A stretch of DNA of 6,142 nt, from NCBI GenBank assembly GCA_028865845.1, contig JAGWJK010000293.1, positions 1 through 6,142 on the forward strand, read 5' to 3'. Of the stretch, positions 5,334-6,142 are shown piece by piece. A model generated the notes under the pieces. It had not been told where the DNA came from and did not search any database. It worked only from the letters and a program-made list of their open reading frames with translations. Source of the DNA: Rhizobiaceae bacterium (lineage in GTDB: Bacteria; Pseudomonadota; Alphaproteobacteria; Rhizobiales; Rhizobiaceae). The position numbers were made by a program, and so were the translations under genes. The stretch's first letter is position 1, and each line of letters opens with the position of its first letter.

Positions 5334-6142
5334 ATGCGTATTCTGGTGGTCGGTGCCGGTGGTATCGGCGGTTATTTCGGCGGCAGGCTGGCGGCAGTCG
5401 ACCAGGACGTGACGTTTCTGGTTCGGCCGAAGCGGGCGGAAGTGCTGCGGGAGAAGGGCCTCATCATTCGCAGTCCGCTAGCAGATGCCCATATCGACGA
5501 ACCGCGACTGGTGACCGCCGACGAACTTGAAGGCCATTTCGATCTCGTTCTTCTCAGTTGCAAAGCCTACGATCTCGATGACGCCATGAACGCATTCGCG
5601 CCGGCGGTCGGACCGCAGACTGCGATCCTGCCGCTCCTGAACGGCATGGCGCATCTCGATCGGCTGGAAGTGCGCTTCGGCGCGGAGGCAGTTCTTGGCG
5701 GTACCTGTTTCATTTCGACGACGATCGGATCGGACGGCGAAATCCGGCACATGAACGATCTTCACCGCCTGACCTTCGGCGAACGGCGTGGAGGTCTGTC
5801 GGCCAGAGTAAACGCGATCGCTGCCGCATTTGCCGATGCCAACTTCACCACGCAGGCAAGCGAAACCATCCTTGCCGATATGTGGGAGAAATGGATTTTC
5901 ATCGCCGCAACGGCGGGCATGACCTGTCTCATGCGCTCGAGCATCGGCGATTACGTGGCCGCCGGCGCATCGGATCTGGCGCTGAAGCTGATCGATGAGT
6001 GCACCGATATTGCCGCCGATCGCGGGTTCACTTTATCGAGGGTCTCAGGCGAGCGCGTGCGGGAAAACATTACGCGCACGGGATCGCCGATCACGGCATC
6101 GATGCTGCGGGATATCCAGGCGGGCGGGCGCATTGAAAGCGA
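5334..6142 (+). CDS. Ketopantoate reductase (PanE/ApbA) family protein, C-terminus cut by window end
   Basis: Cytoplasmic NAD(P)H-dependent oxidoreductase of the 2-dehydropantoate 2-reductase family; true PanE reduces ketopantoate to pantoate for pantothenate and CoA synthesis. 269 codons are visible and the frame is open at the edge, with an estimated few tens of residues missing. The N-terminal Rossmann fold starts MRILVVGAGGIGGYFGGRLA, with the glycine motif at 7-13. Other family positions are LLSCKA (K77, like E. coli K72), LLNGM (N103, like N98), MWEKWIF (K186, like catalytic K176), SMLRD (S256, like S244) and GGRIE (E268, like E256). By contrast, the positions of E. coli N180 and N184 are I190 and A194 here. 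KWIFIAATAGMTCLMR is typical, as I recall, of a paralogous subfamily, so pantoate synthesis is doubtful and panE is not assigned. A good Shine-Dalgarno supports the start. The fold and family are certain; the substrate is not. Confidence 0.9.
   Translation, partial: MRILVVGAGGIGGYFGGRLAAVDQDVTFLVRPKRAEVLREKGLIIRSPLADAHIDEPRLVTADELEGHFDLVLLSCKAYDLDDAMNAFAPAVGPQTAILPLLNGMAHLDRLEVRFGAEAVLGGTCFISTTIGSDGEIRHMNDLHRLTFGERRGGLSARVNAIAAAFADANFTTQASETILADMWEKWIFIAATAGMTCLMRSSIGDYVAAGASDLALKLIDECTDIAADRGFTLSRVSGERVRENITRTGSPITASMLRDIQAGGRIES

Overview
The window looks like ordinary chromosome from a GC-rich alphaproteobacterium, most likely a member of the Rhizobiales (Rhizobium/Agrobacterium group). The evidence is an alphaproteobacterial-type housekeeping sigma factor, a C-terminal DUF930 domain (a family I recall as confined to Rhizobiales), and a GYD-domain protein of the kind common in rhizobia. 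All supported genes are on the + strand. There is no IS element, integrase, CRISPR, tRNA, rRNA or obvious island boundary.

Layout: positions 1-1170 hold the C-terminal 389 residues of rpoD (sigma-70), whose start lies upstream, followed by a strong intrinsic terminator at 1195-1231. After a 234-base gap, 1466-3226 encodes a 586-residue protein with a TonB-like N-terminal membrane anchor (Ser-x3-His motif), about 400 residues of disordered Pro/Gln/Asp/Ala/Thr-rich linker, and a compact C-terminal DUF930 domain. Positions 3360-4337 encode a ten-helix DMT/EamA permease. A good sigma-70-type promoter (4387-4415) and a leader of about 165 nt with a 9-bp hairpin precede a 97-residue GYD-domain protein (4588-4881). 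A 452-base gap (4882-5333) has no supported gene; it holds an AT-rich patch with four copies of TTTGCCG/CGGCAAA and a TTGACGCG direct repeat. From 5334 to the window end is a ketopantoate-reductase (PanE/ApbA)-family gene, cut by the edge after 269 codons.

The genes do not form one obvious pathway. RpoD's terminator separates it from the rest, and the intergenic gaps (133 to 452 bases) suggest mostly separate transcription units. The item most worth follow-up is the TonB-like/DUF930 protein, whose architecture (inner-membrane anchor, very long periplasmic linker, terminal folded domain) resembles an energy-transducer or envelope-spanning tether with an unusual end domain. A second is the PanE-family protein, which keeps the catalytic Lys/Glu but has lost the two Asn residues that follow the catalytic Lys in E. 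coli PanE, so it may not be the pantothenate enzyme. I see no clearly new multi-gene system.
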